Source of the DNA: Streptomyces atroolivaceus
Lineage (GTDB): Bacteria; Actinomycetota; Actinomycetes; Streptomycetales; Streptomycetaceae
Assembly: GCF_000717025.1 (NCBI RefSeq)
Contig: NZ_JNXG01000008.1
Span: forward strand, 62,001 to 126,000
DNA: 64,000 bases
Direction: 5' to 3'
The notes beneath the pieces were generated by a model. It was given only the letters and a program-made list of their open reading frames with translations. It had not been told where the DNA came from and searched no databases. Below, piece by piece: positions 17,486 through 25,622 of this stretch. Each line of letters starts with the position of its first letter. Positions within the stretch are counted from its first letter, which is position 1. Both the position numbers and the translations under genes were made by a program.

Positions 17486-17965
17486 ATGAATGTCCGCCCT
17501 CGGCCCTTCGACCACCCCGATGCCGTCAAACTCAACGACCTGGTGCAGCTCGAATACGCCGAGCGCTACGGCGACGAGGGCGACGTCACACCGCTCGACG
17601 CCACCATGTTCGATCCGCCTCGCGGACTGTACCTGCTCGCCTACGACGAACAGGACCGTCCCCTGGCCACCGGCGGCTGGCGCAGCCAGGAGCAGAACGA
17701 CGAGGGCTACTCCGACGGCGATGCCGAGATCAAGCGGATGTTCGTGATCGCCGAGGGCCGCGGCCGTGGCCTCGCGCGCCGCATCCTCGCCGCCCTGGAG
17801 GCCGACGCGCGTGCGGCGGGCCGCACCCGCATGGTCCTGGAGACCGGCGACCAGCAGCCCGAGGCGATCGCGCTGTACACGTCGAGCGGCTACACCCGCT
17901 GCGAGAAGTTCGGCCACTACCGCACGTACGACAGCAGCATCTGCATGGCCAAACCGCTGGCCTGA
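17486..17965 (+). CDS. GNAT family N-acetyltransferase
   Basis: Acetyl-CoA-dependent acetyltransferase of 159 residues. The acetyl-CoA loop is KRMFVIAEGRGRGLARRIL near residues 80-98 and the C-terminal IALYTSSGYTRCEKFGHY is typical of GNATs. The chosen ATG has no ribosome site but lies 7 bp after TACCAT, so a leaderless message is likely; an in-frame GTG at 17462 would add 8 unlikely residues (MHTCTICR). Substrate unknown. Confidence 0.9.
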   Translation: MNVRPRPFDHPDAVKLNDLVQLEYAERYGDEGDVTPLDATMFDPPRGLYLLAYDEQDRPLATGGWRSQEQNDEGYSDGDAEIKRMFVIAEGRGRGLARRILAALEADARAAGRTRMVLETGDQQPEAIALYTSSGYTRCEKFGHYRTYDSSICMAKPLA

Positions 17966-18106
17966 GAACCTTCGCGCCCTCGCCGCATACCGTGGGAGGC
18001 ACCCCTCAGGCGGCACTCCGGCGGTCGGCGGCCTTCCGGCGCTCGCCCGCGTCGGGCAGCAGCAAGCCCGCAGGAGTCAGGCTCCACGGTCGGCACCGAT
18101 GTGCAC

Positions 18107-18616
18107 CTACTCGTAGCCGAGCCTGAGGAAACGTGCCGGTTCGGCGAGGACCGTGCCGTCACTCTTCTCGTCCGTCAGGCGCGCGGCGAGGGTGGCCTCG
18201 GCCAGGCGGGGTGGGAGAGCTTCTCCGAACTTGAGGCCCCGAACCGCCCGACTGCTGACCTCAGGCAGGCACAGCCCCGCCGCGGCATCCGTGCGGGGCC
18301 ACAGCTGAGGCATGAGGTCGTCGCGCAGCCTGACCCACTGGTCGCGTACCCCTCTCACCAGGGGCAACGGCCGTACGGCCTGGTCCTGTCGGGGTCGGGG
18401 AGGCGGCTGACGGGGCTGTACGGGCGCGTCGGGCTCGACCTGCCCCTCAACACTGCTGGAGAACCGGTGCCTCGGCGGCTGCGAACGCCCGCAAGGGCAC
18501 GGCCTGGACGAGCAGCCCGAGCCCTTGCAGTTGGATCCAGCTGTCAGTTCCTGGGGATGCTGCCCACGCACTGGGAGAACGGCTCCCGCTGCACACACTG
18601 GAACAGTCCGCTCCAC
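18107..18616 (-). pseudogene. C-terminal remnant of a larger protein, possibly a helicase
   Basis: The open frame has a Cys/Pro/Arg-rich N-terminal half that looks non-coding. From about 18400 to its stop it reads like a real protein end: VRDQWVRLRDDLMPQLWPRT, EVSSRAVRGLKFGEALPPRL, AEATLAARL and a C-terminal ARFLRLGYE. It resembles to me the tail of large actinobacterial DEAD/DEAH-type helicases, but this is recollection and not a firm match. There is no plausible start or ribosome site. It marks the left part of a decayed island. Confidence 0.4.
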
Positions 18617-19740
18617 TCACTGCTGGTGTCGGCAGCACCAGCGGACACCGTTTCGGCGCAGGACTGGTCAGAAACACCCCAGAGGCTGCCCTCCGGCCAG
18701 CCCGCCTCACTCGTCCGGTTCTGCACCGAGTCGAGGCACGCCTGGGGTGCCTTCAGGCGCTTCAGCTCCTCGACGAATGCGAGGAATTCGGGATTCTGCG
18801 GCGCTTCCACCAGCTGTTCCAGCTCGGCCTTGGCCTCGCTCCGCTGTTGCTGGGTGGCGTCCGGGTCCGCGTACGTCTTCAGCGCGTCCAGGTTCTGCTG
18901 CCGGATCTGCTTGATCTTTTTCTGGTCCGGCGGCTTCGTCGGACCAACGGTCGGGTCCGGGATGATCGCGTTGCTCAGCGCGAGCAGCACCTTCTTGTTG
19001 AACTCCCGGACATCAACAGGCAGAGCCGGGTCCGTGACACGCGGAACGATCGACGACATCGCGAGCGCGAGTTCCTTGTGCTTTTTCTTGTCCGCCTTCG
19101 ATGTCTTCGGGTCGTGGACGATTCGGAGCGCCTCGCTGATCCCCTCGACACCCCTCGTGAGCGCGGCCTTGTCCGACGCTGACGTCCCCGCGTTCTGTAT
19201 GACCTTCAGCGCACTGGTGATCTCCTTCAGGATCTTGTTGTAGGTGATTTTGTCCGCCGCGGACGTTCTCGGACTCTTCGCTGCGGCCATCGTCGCGTCC
19301 AGCGTCTTCTTGAGTCTTTCCTTCAGCTCTTTCGGCACTTTCAGCTTCTCCAGCTCATTCTGCAGCTCCTTCTCCTCTGCCGCTGTGAGCCGCTGGACCT
19401 TCTGCTCCGGCGTCCGGGACTCCGGCGGCTGCGACCCGTCGGGATCCGACCCGGGCGGCTCCGGTGTCGTATCTCCCGGAGGCGGCTCCGGTGTCGAATC
19501 TCCCGGAGGCGGCTCCGGTGTCGAATCTCCCGGAGGCGGCTCCGGTGTCGTATTTCCCGGAGGCGGCTCGGGCGGCTCGGGCGGGGGCGGCGGGGTGGGC
19601 TCAGCAGGCGACGAGACTGCTGCTTGCGCGACATCGGGCGCCGCCGCAGCTGCGATCCCCCCTGCCGAGAGCGTGACCGCTGCGGCCAGGCAGGAGGCGC
19701 CGACCGTGCGGGAAACGTGTCGCCGGGCAGTTTTGGCCAT
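18544..19740 (-). CDS. Secreted proline-rich repeat protein of unknown function
   Basis: Exported protein of 398 residues, not recognised. The N-terminus MAKTARRHVSRTVGAS plus a hydrophobic Ala-rich stretch ending near AAAAPDVAQA is a signal peptide. A wall-spanning type linker follows, with four 9-residue Pro-rich repeats (TPEPPPGDS). Then comes a long Lys/Glu-rich helical region (LQNELEKLKVPKELKERLKK, several KTSKADKKK-like motifs). The C-terminal ~70 residues hold four Cys that could form two disulfides. Codon and base use is less GC-rich than the neighbours, which hints at transfer. Possibly a surface-exposed or toxin-delivery stalk; no catalytic motif seen. Confidence 0.8.
   Translation of the reverse strand: MAKTARRHVSRTVGASCLAAAVTLSAGGIAAAAAPDVAQAAVSSPAEPTPPPPPEPPEPPPGNTTPEPPPGDSTPEPPPGDSTPEPPPGDTTPEPPGSDPDGSQPPESRTPEQKVQRLTAAEEKELQNELEKLKVPKELKERLKKTLDATMAAAKSPRTSAADKITYNKILKEITSALKVIQNAGTSASDKAALTRGVEGISEALRIVHDPKTSKADKKKHKELALAMSSIVPRVTDPALPVDVREFNKKVLLALSNAIIPDPTVGPTKPPDQKKIKQIRQQNLDALKTYADPDATQQQRSEAKAELEQLVEAPQNPEFLAFVEELKRLKAPQACLDSVQNRTSEAGWPEGSLWGVSDQSCAETVSAGAADTSSEWSGLFQCVQREPFSQCVGSIPRN
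19454..19561 (-). repeat. 27-bp coding tandem repeat (4 copies)
   Basis: Four contiguous 27-bp units starting GGCGGCTCCGG at 19454, 19481, 19508 and 19535. Each encodes one PEPPPGD(S/T)T unit of the secreted protein. Near identity of the copies suggests recent expansion. Confidence 0.9.
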
Positions 19741-20318
19741 TGCGGTTCCAGGTGCGCTTGGTGGTGTGCTGCCTTACCCTGCGGAGGCCGGCCCCAAAGG
19801 CGGCCCGGGGTGACCGGAGCTCGCTGGCTCAACGGTGAAACGGGCTTACCCGACCAACTTTTCTCCCCAGCACCGCGTTCCGCAACCCGAGTCCGGTGCA
19901 ATGCGGACTGGGGGCGTTGACGAGATGGGCCGAGCGCCGGGAAATAGTCGAACAGCCTGCCGCGGCAGTACCTTCCCGCAGGCACCGGTCTCTCCCGCTG
20001 GAGCGAGAGGGAGCTTGAGGCGGTCACAGCCTCGCTCAACAGCGGGCCACGCAGGACAATCGGCTGGAGGACGCCGGGTGCACATCCCGTCGCGCACGTG
20101 CTCGGCCTCTCTTCGAGCCCCGTAGGTCCCGTCTCGCAGACCCGGGCCCGGAGGCGACGTCCGTTCCGTGGCAGAGGCGTTATTCGGGCGACGGGCGGAT
20201 AGCCGTCCCGCCTCGACAGTCCGTGGCCGACTCTCCGCGAACAGTGCGCTCTGCGAACATACGTGGAAGTCCGTGCACCTTTCCATGGGTGTTCGCCTGC
20301 GAGGAAAGGCACTTACCC
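19741..20318. other. Non-coding stretch inside the decayed island
   Basis: No frame here has convincing codon bias, start signal or family motif. The left end should hold the promoter of the secreted protein gene, but no clear -10/-35 pair stands out. GAGGAAAGG at 20301-20309 is the ribosome site of the following broken gene. Confidence 0.5.
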
Positions 20319-20917
20319 ATGACCAAGGACCCCATCGGACTTCCCGAGGTCGACAAGGACTGGGACGTTCCCTACCAGCCGGCGGACTTCCTCGGCCTCG
20401 ACCATGCGCCCATACCGTTGACCGGCAAGTCACCGGCCCCGCACTGGTGGAGTTCGTCCATCGACTGATCGCCGCCGAGGGGCCGATCCACGAAGAGGTG
20501 TTCTTCCTGCACACGCGGGAGGTGCTGCACCCGAAGTCGTTCACGACACCGAAGAAGAAGCTGATCCGGGCGGCGGTGGAGCAGCTGGCCGAGGACGGCC
20601 GGGTCGCGGTCGACGGTGAGTTCTTCGACCTGCCGGACCGCCCCTGCCGCTACGCCCGCCGCCCCTTCCCGGGCCTGACGAAGCGCACCGTGGAACGCGT
20701 GGCACCGGCGGAACGCCGGACGGCCCTCGCCGGCCTGATCCACGACGAGCCCGGCCGCCCCTACGGCGAGGTCGTGGCGGACGCCGTCCGCTTCTTCGGC
20801 TGGACCGCGGGCACGCCCGGCGCCAAGTCGGCCCTGGCGGGCGACCTGTACCGCCTGCGCGACCAGGGGCGCATCACGGGATGGCCGGACAGCCTGGTGG
20901 GTGCGGCGTCCTCGTAA
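20319..20917 (+). pseudogene. Frameshifted small gene, DUF3320-like winged-helix fragment
   Basis: ATG at 20319 has a good ribosome site (GAGGAAAGG, 9 bp away) and reads MTKDPIGLPEVDKDWDVPYQ, then runs out of frame and stops at 20468. The frame resumes one base over with VTGPALVEFVHRLIAAEGPI and continues to 20917. Adding one G at about 20429 (AAGTC to AAGGTC) joins the halves into one ~199-residue protein. The second half resembles the C-terminal DUF3320 region of large DUF4011-type helicase-like proteins. It is either a real frameshift or a sequencing error. Confidence 0.6.
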
Positions 20918-21035
20918 CTCCTGAGCGACTGCTCGGCGTCACTCACGTGACGGGCATTCATGCGGAAGCGCGTCCTTCCGGGCCGGACCGTCCTGGCCTG
21001 CTGCCACTGCTTGCCGACCGAGGGAGCGAGGGAGC

Positions 21036-21479
21036 ATGAACGTTGCGGTGGCCGGTGCCGTCGAGGATTCCGCAGATCCGGGAGGCGGGTTCCTGCGCTG
21101 CTTCGGCCGCCAGGTGAAGCTGCTGCGCGAGGCCGCGGGGCTCACCCAGGCGGAGCTGGGGTCGAGCGTCGGATACGGCGAGGCGCACATCGCCTCGGTG
21201 GAACAAGGGCGGCGCATCCCCAAGCCCGAGATGGTGGACGCGGTGGACCGGGTCGTGGGCGGGCGGGGTGTGCTCGTTGCGATGAAGGGGGAGGTGGAGC
21301 GGGCGCGGTATCCGTCGTTCTTCCGGCAGTACGCGCGGGAGGTGCAGGACGAAAGCGCACTGCACTCGGAACCGAAGAAGGTCGGCGCCTTCGAATCGAC
21401 CTACGGTGTGCTCCGGGCCCAAGCACTCACCCCGAGGGAGTCGCTGGCCTTCATCGAGAGGCTTTTGGGAGAGCAATGA
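21036..21479 (+). CDS. XRE-family HTH regulator with shortened DUF5753 region
   Basis: DNA-binding protein of 147 residues, first of an XRE/DUF397 pair as found in dozens of copies in Streptomyces. The HTH is LRCFGRQVKLLREAAGLTQA with SVEQGRRIPKPEMVD. These regulators normally run to ~270-290 residues with a DUF5753 ligand domain. Here RYPSFFRQYAREVQDESALH joins directly to a family C-terminal end, GVLRAQALTPRESLAFIERL, as if ~110 residues were deleted in frame. It may still bind DNA but is probably altered in function. Confidence 0.8.
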   Translation: MNVAVAGAVEDSADPGGGFLRCFGRQVKLLREAAGLTQAELGSSVGYGEAHIASVEQGRRIPKPEMVDAVDRVVGGRGVLVAMKGEVERARYPSFFRQYAREVQDESALHSEPKKVGAFESTYGVLRAQALTPRESLAFIERLLGEQ

Positions 21480-21682
21480 GCACACAAGGACCCGTTTCGC
21501 GCGCAAGCGAGCTGGCTTGGTACAAGAGCAGCTACAGCGCGGGCAACGGCGGGGATTGCGTGGAGGTGGCAGCCGCAGACACGGCCGTCCACATTCGCGA
21601 CTCGAAGCAGTCCGGAGGCCCGACCCTGCGCGTCGGAGCCGTCCAGTGGACGACGTTCGTGCGGATGGCCGCGCGCGGCTGA
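21476..21682 (+). CDS. DUF397 domain-containing protein
   Basis: Small protein of 68 residues with the DUF397 signature: LAWYKSSYSAGNGGDCVEVA, HIRDSK and the ending TTFVRMAA. In Streptomyces these are encoded directly after an XRE regulator and act with it as toxin/antitoxin-like or developmental pairs (for example BldB/AbaA-type systems). ATG overlaps the regulator stop by 4 bp. Confidence 0.9.
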   Translation: MSTQGPVSRASELAWYKSSYSAGNGGDCVEVAAADTAVHIRDSKQSGGPTLRVGAVQWTTFVRMAARG

Positions 21683-21836
21683 CGTACCGAGGACCGCGTA
21701 TCGGGTGCGGGTGGAGCCGGGTTCCGGCCCCACCCTCGCCCGACGGAGCAGGGGACGAACCAATCTGCCGATGGCGAGCGGCGGCAGGCACCGCAGCCAC
21801 CAGCCGCAGCCACCAGCCGCCGTCAGCCGTCAGCCG

Positions 21837-22346
21837 TCAGCCGGGGATGATCTGACCGTTCTTGATCTGGAGGTCCTCGGCCGGTGAGCAGCCGATCGAC
21901 GGCGTGATCAGCAGGCTGACGGCAACCGGTGCGGGCTCGGTGCCGGCGGTGGAGAACTTGCACACCGCGTGGCGGCCGGTCAGCGGGAACCAGAACCAGG
22001 CGTCTGCCTCGCCGACCGGAGCACGGTCCGATTCTCTCCACGCACCGTTTTTGAAGGTGAACACCTGGAGGCGCACGGATGCCGCGAGCGGATCGGTCTG
22101 CGACCTCAGAGCGGTGAGTGTGAACTTGAGGTCCCTGCCCAGGACTGATGTGGCGATCCTTCGGCGCTCTGTCGCCCGAGGCGCGGTCTGCGGTTCCTTC
22201 CCCTGACCGGCCGTCGGGCGGGCCTGCGGGTCGGTCGGCCGCGGGTTCGGCGGGCCACCGGCGGTTGCGCCGACCGTGACGGTGACGGCCGTGGCGGTGA
22301 CCAGGGCGATGCCCCAGCTCATGAACGTACGGAAGTTCTTGATCAC
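21837..22346 (-). CDS. Small secreted protein of unknown function
   Basis: Predicted exported protein of 169 residues. GTG start with GGAGA 6 bp upstream. MIKNFRTFMSWGIALVTATA is a signal-anchor or signal peptide, followed by a Pro/Arg-rich linker and a ~110-residue beta-rich domain with two Cys. It contains WFWFPLTGRHAVCKFSTAGT and ends GCSPAEDLQIKNGQIIPG. Not recognised. A second secreted protein gene follows upstream on the same strand. Confidence 0.7.
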   Translation of the reverse strand: MIKNFRTFMSWGIALVTATAVTVTVGATAGGPPNPRPTDPQARPTAGQGKEPQTAPRATERRRIATSVLGRDLKFTLTALRSQTDPLAASVRLQVFTFKNGAWRESDRAPVGEADAWFWFPLTGRHAVCKFSTAGTEPAPVAVSLLITPSIGCSPAEDLQIKNGQIIPG

Positions 22347-22503
22347 GACGTCTCCATGTGCGGTGATCGGTGCGGGTCGGGTCGCGGAGGCGCGTCGATG
22401 TCCGGGACGGGCCTGTGACGGGGGCTGCCCGACATTCATCGCGGGCGGAAGCGCTGCTCTCGCCACTGCGCATCCCGGGCGGCATCGAGACCGCCTGACG
22501 CAG

Positions 22504-23139
22504 CTACTTGCCGGGGAAGGACGGAGGCATCGGCGCCTCGGAGGGCATGTGACCGTCCCGGGTCCGAGGAGGCTGCACGTCGAGAATTTCGAAGGTGAGT
22601 TGCCAGGTCGCCGGCGTCAACACCCGCTGGGTCACCTGGCCGTGCGCCTTACGGAACTCGCCGGTGCCTCCGGTGATCGCGTTGACGACCGTTTTCGGTA
22701 CCGGAATCCCGGCTTGCTCGCCCTGGACGGTGATCTGCCCGCCCGGCAGCACCGCGGTTGACGAGCACTGTCCCGCGTTGCGTTCGAGGTCGGTGATGAC
22801 ACAGAACCCGCCGAAGCGTCCGACGGGGCGTTCTTCCGCTCCCCCGGTCGACGCCAGGTTCCCGCTGAAGACGAACTGGTCGCCGACGCTGCGGCCCGTT
22901 GCCCCCAGATCCAGCTCTTCGCCGACCTGCAGCCGGGCCTCCACGCGGATGGTGCGGCTTTTCGCCGAGGAGCCGTCGGCAGGGTGGGCTGCCGCAGTCG
23001 CGGCCGCCTTCTGCGGGACCACGTCTGCCGCCTTCTGCGGGACCACGTCGGCCGACGCGGATCCGAGGGTAGCGAGCCCGGCAGAGCCGCCGAGAACCGC
23101 AACAGCGAGGAATATGAAGGGCCGGCCAGCGAAGCCCAT
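22504..23139 (-). CDS. Secreted allene-oxide-cyclase/dirigent-barrel-like protein
   Basis: Exported protein of 211 residues. The signal peptide is MGFAGRPFIFLAVAVLGGSA with a likely Ala-X-Ala cleavage near ASA-DV. A duplicated octapeptide DVVPQKAA follows. The mature domain has the pattern of the AOC/dirigent beta-barrel superfamily: LGATGRSVGDQFVFSGNL, GGFCVITDLERNAGQCSST, GQITVQG, and AITGGTGEFRKAHGQVT. In bacteria the role of such barrels is unclear; in plants they guide radical coupling or cyclisation. The family call is from motif recognition and is moderately secure. Confidence 0.75.
   Translation of the reverse strand: MGFAGRPFIFLAVAVLGGSAGLATLGSASADVVPQKAADVVPQKAAATAAAHPADGSSAKSRTIRVEARLQVGEELDLGATGRSVGDQFVFSGNLASTGGAEERPVGRFGGFCVITDLERNAGQCSSTAVLPGGQITVQGEQAGIPVPKTVVNAITGGTGEFRKAHGQVTQRVLTPATWQLTFEILDVQPPRTRDGHMPSEAPMPPSFPGK
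23003..23050 (-). repeat. 24-bp direct duplication inside the dirigent-like gene
   Basis: Two contiguous copies (23003-23026 and 23027-23050) differ only at the last base. They encode two DVVPQKAA units directly after the signal peptide. Confidence 0.9.
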
Positions 23140-23333
23140 GGTCGCCTCCGTGTGTGGGGGGGGATGAACAGAGCCAGGGCCGCCCAGCCTCGGGTCGCTT
23201 CACAGGAAGGCGCGGCACCCGAGCAGGTCGGGGGCCGTGGGCGAGAGCGGATTCCGGGGTGACGAATGCACCCGTACCCATTCATACGGGCCATCCGTCA
23301 TGCGGAACGCTAATGCCAGTGATGGCGACGCGC

Positions 23334-23769
23334 TCAGCAGAGAGCCAGGATGAGGGCTATTGGAGTGCACCCACTGGGGGGGAAGCCCCGTTGTCCCGTC
23401 GCGACTGCCGGTTGATGCCCGGCGGGGCAGGGCGGGCCGGGGCGCCAGGCGCGCGGGTCGGACTCCGAGAGGTGACGCTCGGTGCGGCCGAGGTTGAGCG
23501 CGCTCTGGAACTCCTCGGCCGGGTTGCCGTCCCACTCCTCGTCGAACTCGTCGTACCACTGGTGCACCCACGGCACGGCCTCCTGGAGCCCTGCCAGGAG
23601 CGGGACGAAGCGAGCGTCGTCCTTCGGCCAGCCGCCCCTCTCCGCTGTCGAACCGCTGCCCGGTGCGGTCCTCCTCGCGCCGTGGCTCCCAGACCTGCTC
23701 CCACTGCTCGCGCTTGCGGAGGCCGGTCTCCTTGTAGCGCAGGACGCCGAGGTAGGGGACGTGCTCAGG
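23334..23769 (-). pseudogene. pglX: pglX C-terminal remnant (BREX type 2 methyltransferase)
   Basis: Two out-of-frame pieces on this strand read as the C-terminal region of PglX, the adenine-specific DNA methyltransferase of the phage growth limitation (BREX-2) system. The first starts PEHVPYLGVLRYKETGLRKR and runs through EQWEQVWEPRREEDRTG to about 23650. A gap or deletion follows. The second, in another frame, reads GWPKDDARFVPLLAGLQEAV, then PWVHQWYDEFDEEW and HLSESDPRAWRP. No catalytic methyltransferase motif (NPPY) remains. The fragment directly abuts a truncated pglW. Confidence 0.72.
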
Positions 23770-24190
23770 CCAGGTCCGGATCGTGCAGGAAGACCGCCGG
23801 CTTGATGTAGGGGATCCGCCTCGGGTCCTCCTTCATGGCCCGGGCGGCGCGCTCCAGCCTGCTCTTGAGCTTCTTGGCCTTGAGATCGGTGAGGTGCAGC
23901 GGGTTCTTCAGGGTCCGCACCCGGTCGGCGTGGAACTGCCAGGTGTCCCCGTGATTCACCACCCGCCCCGGGTGACCCTTCAGCTCCAGCAGATACAGAC
24001 CACCCGGCACGGCGATCAGCAGGTCGCTCTCGTTGACCCGGCCGGAGTCACCGGTGAACTGGAACGTCGCCCACGCCCGGTACGGCTCGGCCTGAGGCAT
24101 CAACTGCCGCACATGGCCAAGCCCTTCCTGCTCCCACCGGAATCCCGAGCGGCGCGGCTGGTACCAGTGCTCAAGGCGCGGAGGAGGACC
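23765..24190 (-). pseudogene. pglW: pglW N-terminal remnant (BREX type 2 kinase, NERD domain)
   Basis: About 140 codons match the N-terminal NERD-like domain of PglW, the Ser/Thr kinase of BREX-2/Pgl phage defence: SGFRWEQEGLGHVRQLMP, PYRAWATFQFTGDSG, DLLIAVPGGLYLLELKG, LKNPLHLTDLKAKKLKS and RRIPYIKPAVFLHDPDL. The frame then ends and runs straight into pglX sequence in another frame, so the kinase domain and the pglX catalytic part are missing. In intact systems pglW stands upstream of pglX on the same strand, the order kept here. No start codon with a ribosome site is visible. Confidence 0.72.
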
Positions 24191-24297
24191 GGGCTGCGGG
24201 GCGGACGGGCCCCTCGGCTGGCGTCACCGGGAGATCTCCTGGATCCGATAGGGGCGGGCAGGGTGGTCGGAGTCTCACACACGCAGGGGCTGAAACG

Positions 24298-24340
24298 ACG
24301 AGATCCCGGTCAGACGGTGACCGTCTGACCGGGATCTCGT
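24298..24340 (-). terminator. Terminator of tRNA-Ala
   Basis: A perfect hairpin with 21-bp arms (ACGAGATCCCGGTCAGACGGT and complement) around one central base begins 9 bp past the tRNA 3' end. It should end tRNA transcription before the decayed island. Confidence 0.85.
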
Positions 24341-24348
24341 GTGTGCGG

Positions 24349-24422
24349 TGGACCTGTGGGGATTTGAACCCCAGACCCCCTCGATGCGAACGAGGTGCGC
24401 TACCAGACTGCGCCACAGGCCC
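24349..24422 (-). tRNA. tRNA-Ala (anticodon CGC)
   Basis: A 74-nt cloverleaf. The acceptor stem GGGCCTG/CAGGTCC carries the G3-U70 pair that identifies alanine tRNAs; discriminator A; anticodon stem CCTCG/CGAGG with loop TTCGCAT, anticodon CGC; T-loop TTCAAAT. CCA is not encoded in full. The pglW/pglX remnant lies just beyond its 3' end, the usual side for integrated elements. Confidence 0.95.
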
Positions 24423-24509
24423 TTGCAACGAGTGAAACTCTAGCACCCTCATCGGGGTGCTCGGAAATCCGTATCCCGGCAGGTCACCGAGTCGGGTCCA
24501 CCGCAGGTC

Positions 24510-25622
24510 TCACTCGTTGGCCGCGCGCGGCCGGTCCTCGTCGTCGTACTGGTCGAAGAGGGGCGTCCGGCCGCGGTCACGGGTGCGCTTGGGCGCGTTG
24601 CCGCGGCGGCGCGGGGCCGGGTCGGCGTCGGCCGCGGTGGTGTCGTGGCTGCCCGTCCGGGTGGGTTCGGCCGGGCTGGACCGGGCCGCGCTCCAGGTCT
24701 CCGGGTCGCCGACCTCCACCCCGCCCGTGGCGCGCGGAGCGACGGGGGCGGTGACGTAGGTCGGCAGCGGGACCGGGACCGGCTCCCAGCTGTCGCCCTG
24801 GGCCGGACCGCGCTCGCGCTGCTGGTCGACCCACTCCGCGTGGTCCGTCTGCTCGACGAGGGCGCGGCGGCCCGCCTCCTGGGGGGAGACCGTGGGAGCG
24901 GGCGCCGGCGCTTCGGGCTCCTCGTCCGGCTCGGCCGGAGCCGAGGACGCGGGCTGGTGCCTGCGGGGACGGTTCTCGCGCAGCCGCTGCGCGGCCACCT
25001 CGGCCCGGCGCCGGTCCATGGTGAAGACGAAACGACGGCGCTCCTGGGCGCGCAGATGCACGATGTACGAGCTCAGCATCACGGCCGGAACAGCCGGCGC
25101 CCACAGGAAGCGGAGACCGCCCACCGCCGCGACGACCGCGCCGAGCGTGAACGCCATGAACAGGACGGTGGTGGTACGCCGTCGGCGCGCCAGGACCTGC
25201 GAGCGCCGTCGGCGCTCACGCTCGGACTCCGCGCCGGAAGGGCGAGACCGCCGCACGGGCGCCGGACGGGCCGGTCGGTCGTGCGGGCGCTCCTGGTCCG
25301 GCCGGTCGGACACCGGGTCGCGCAACCGCGCTTCCGTATGTGCCGGGGGCGCGGAGAAGGCCCGGACGTCGACGGACTCCATTCGGTCCGTGACGGCATC
25401 CGGGTCCACGTCGCCAGGCGCCTCCTCGGCATCCCGCTCCCGCAGCTCCTTGGCATAACGGCGCTCCATGGCCGCCCGTCCGGACAGCAGCCGGATGGCG
25501 GTGCTGAAGCGTTCCGTCGGACGGGCTTCATTGAGCTCGTCCTGCCTTCGGAGCCACATCGGCACCAAGTAGGCGGCCCAGGCACCGACGATGACTGCGT
25601 AGATGAGGCCGCTGCTGCTCAC
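24510..25622 (-). CDS. sepX: Divisome membrane protein SepX/GlpR
   Basis: Membrane protein of 370 residues. One N-terminal helix (SGLIYAVIVGAWAAYLVPMW) is followed by RRQDELNEARPTERFSTAIR, the conserved start of the SepX/GlpR family. A long charged cytoplasmic region, a central pair of hydrophobic segments (TTVLFMAFTLGAVVAAVGG and APAVPAVMLSSYIV) and a disordered acidic/Pro-rich tail complete it. In Streptomyces SepX supports cell division, and the corynebacterial homolog GlpR is the membrane receptor of the MoeA-like Glp protein; moeA lies in the same cluster here. A TACGGT -10 box lies 6 bp before the GTG chosen, suggesting a leaderless message. Confidence 0.88.
   Translation of the reverse strand: MSSSGLIYAVIVGAWAAYLVPMWLRRQDELNEARPTERFSTAIRLLSGRAAMERRYAKELRERDAEEAPGDVDPDAVTDRMESVDVRAFSAPPAHTEARLRDPVSDRPDQERPHDRPARPAPVRRSRPSGAESERERRRRSQVLARRRRTTTVLFMAFTLGAVVAAVGGLRFLWAPAVPAVMLSSYIVHLRAQERRRFVFTMDRRRAEVAAQRLRENRPRRHQPASSAPAEPDEEPEAPAPAPTVSPQEAGRRALVEQTDHAEWVDQQRERGPAQGDSWEPVPVPLPTYVTAPVAPRATGGVEVGDPETWSAARSSPAEPTRTGSHDTTAADADPAPRRRGNAPKRTRDRGRTPLFDQYDDEDRPRAANE

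Noticed and set aside
20960..21475. Upstream extension of the DUF397 gene
   Set aside because: That part is the out-of-frame shadow of the XRE regulator; the ATG overlapping its stop is the natural start.
17966..24348. Duplicated tRNA-Ala 3' end as attachment site for the island
   Set aside because: No copy of the tRNA 3' sequence (GGGGATTTGAACC region) was found by eye on the left side.
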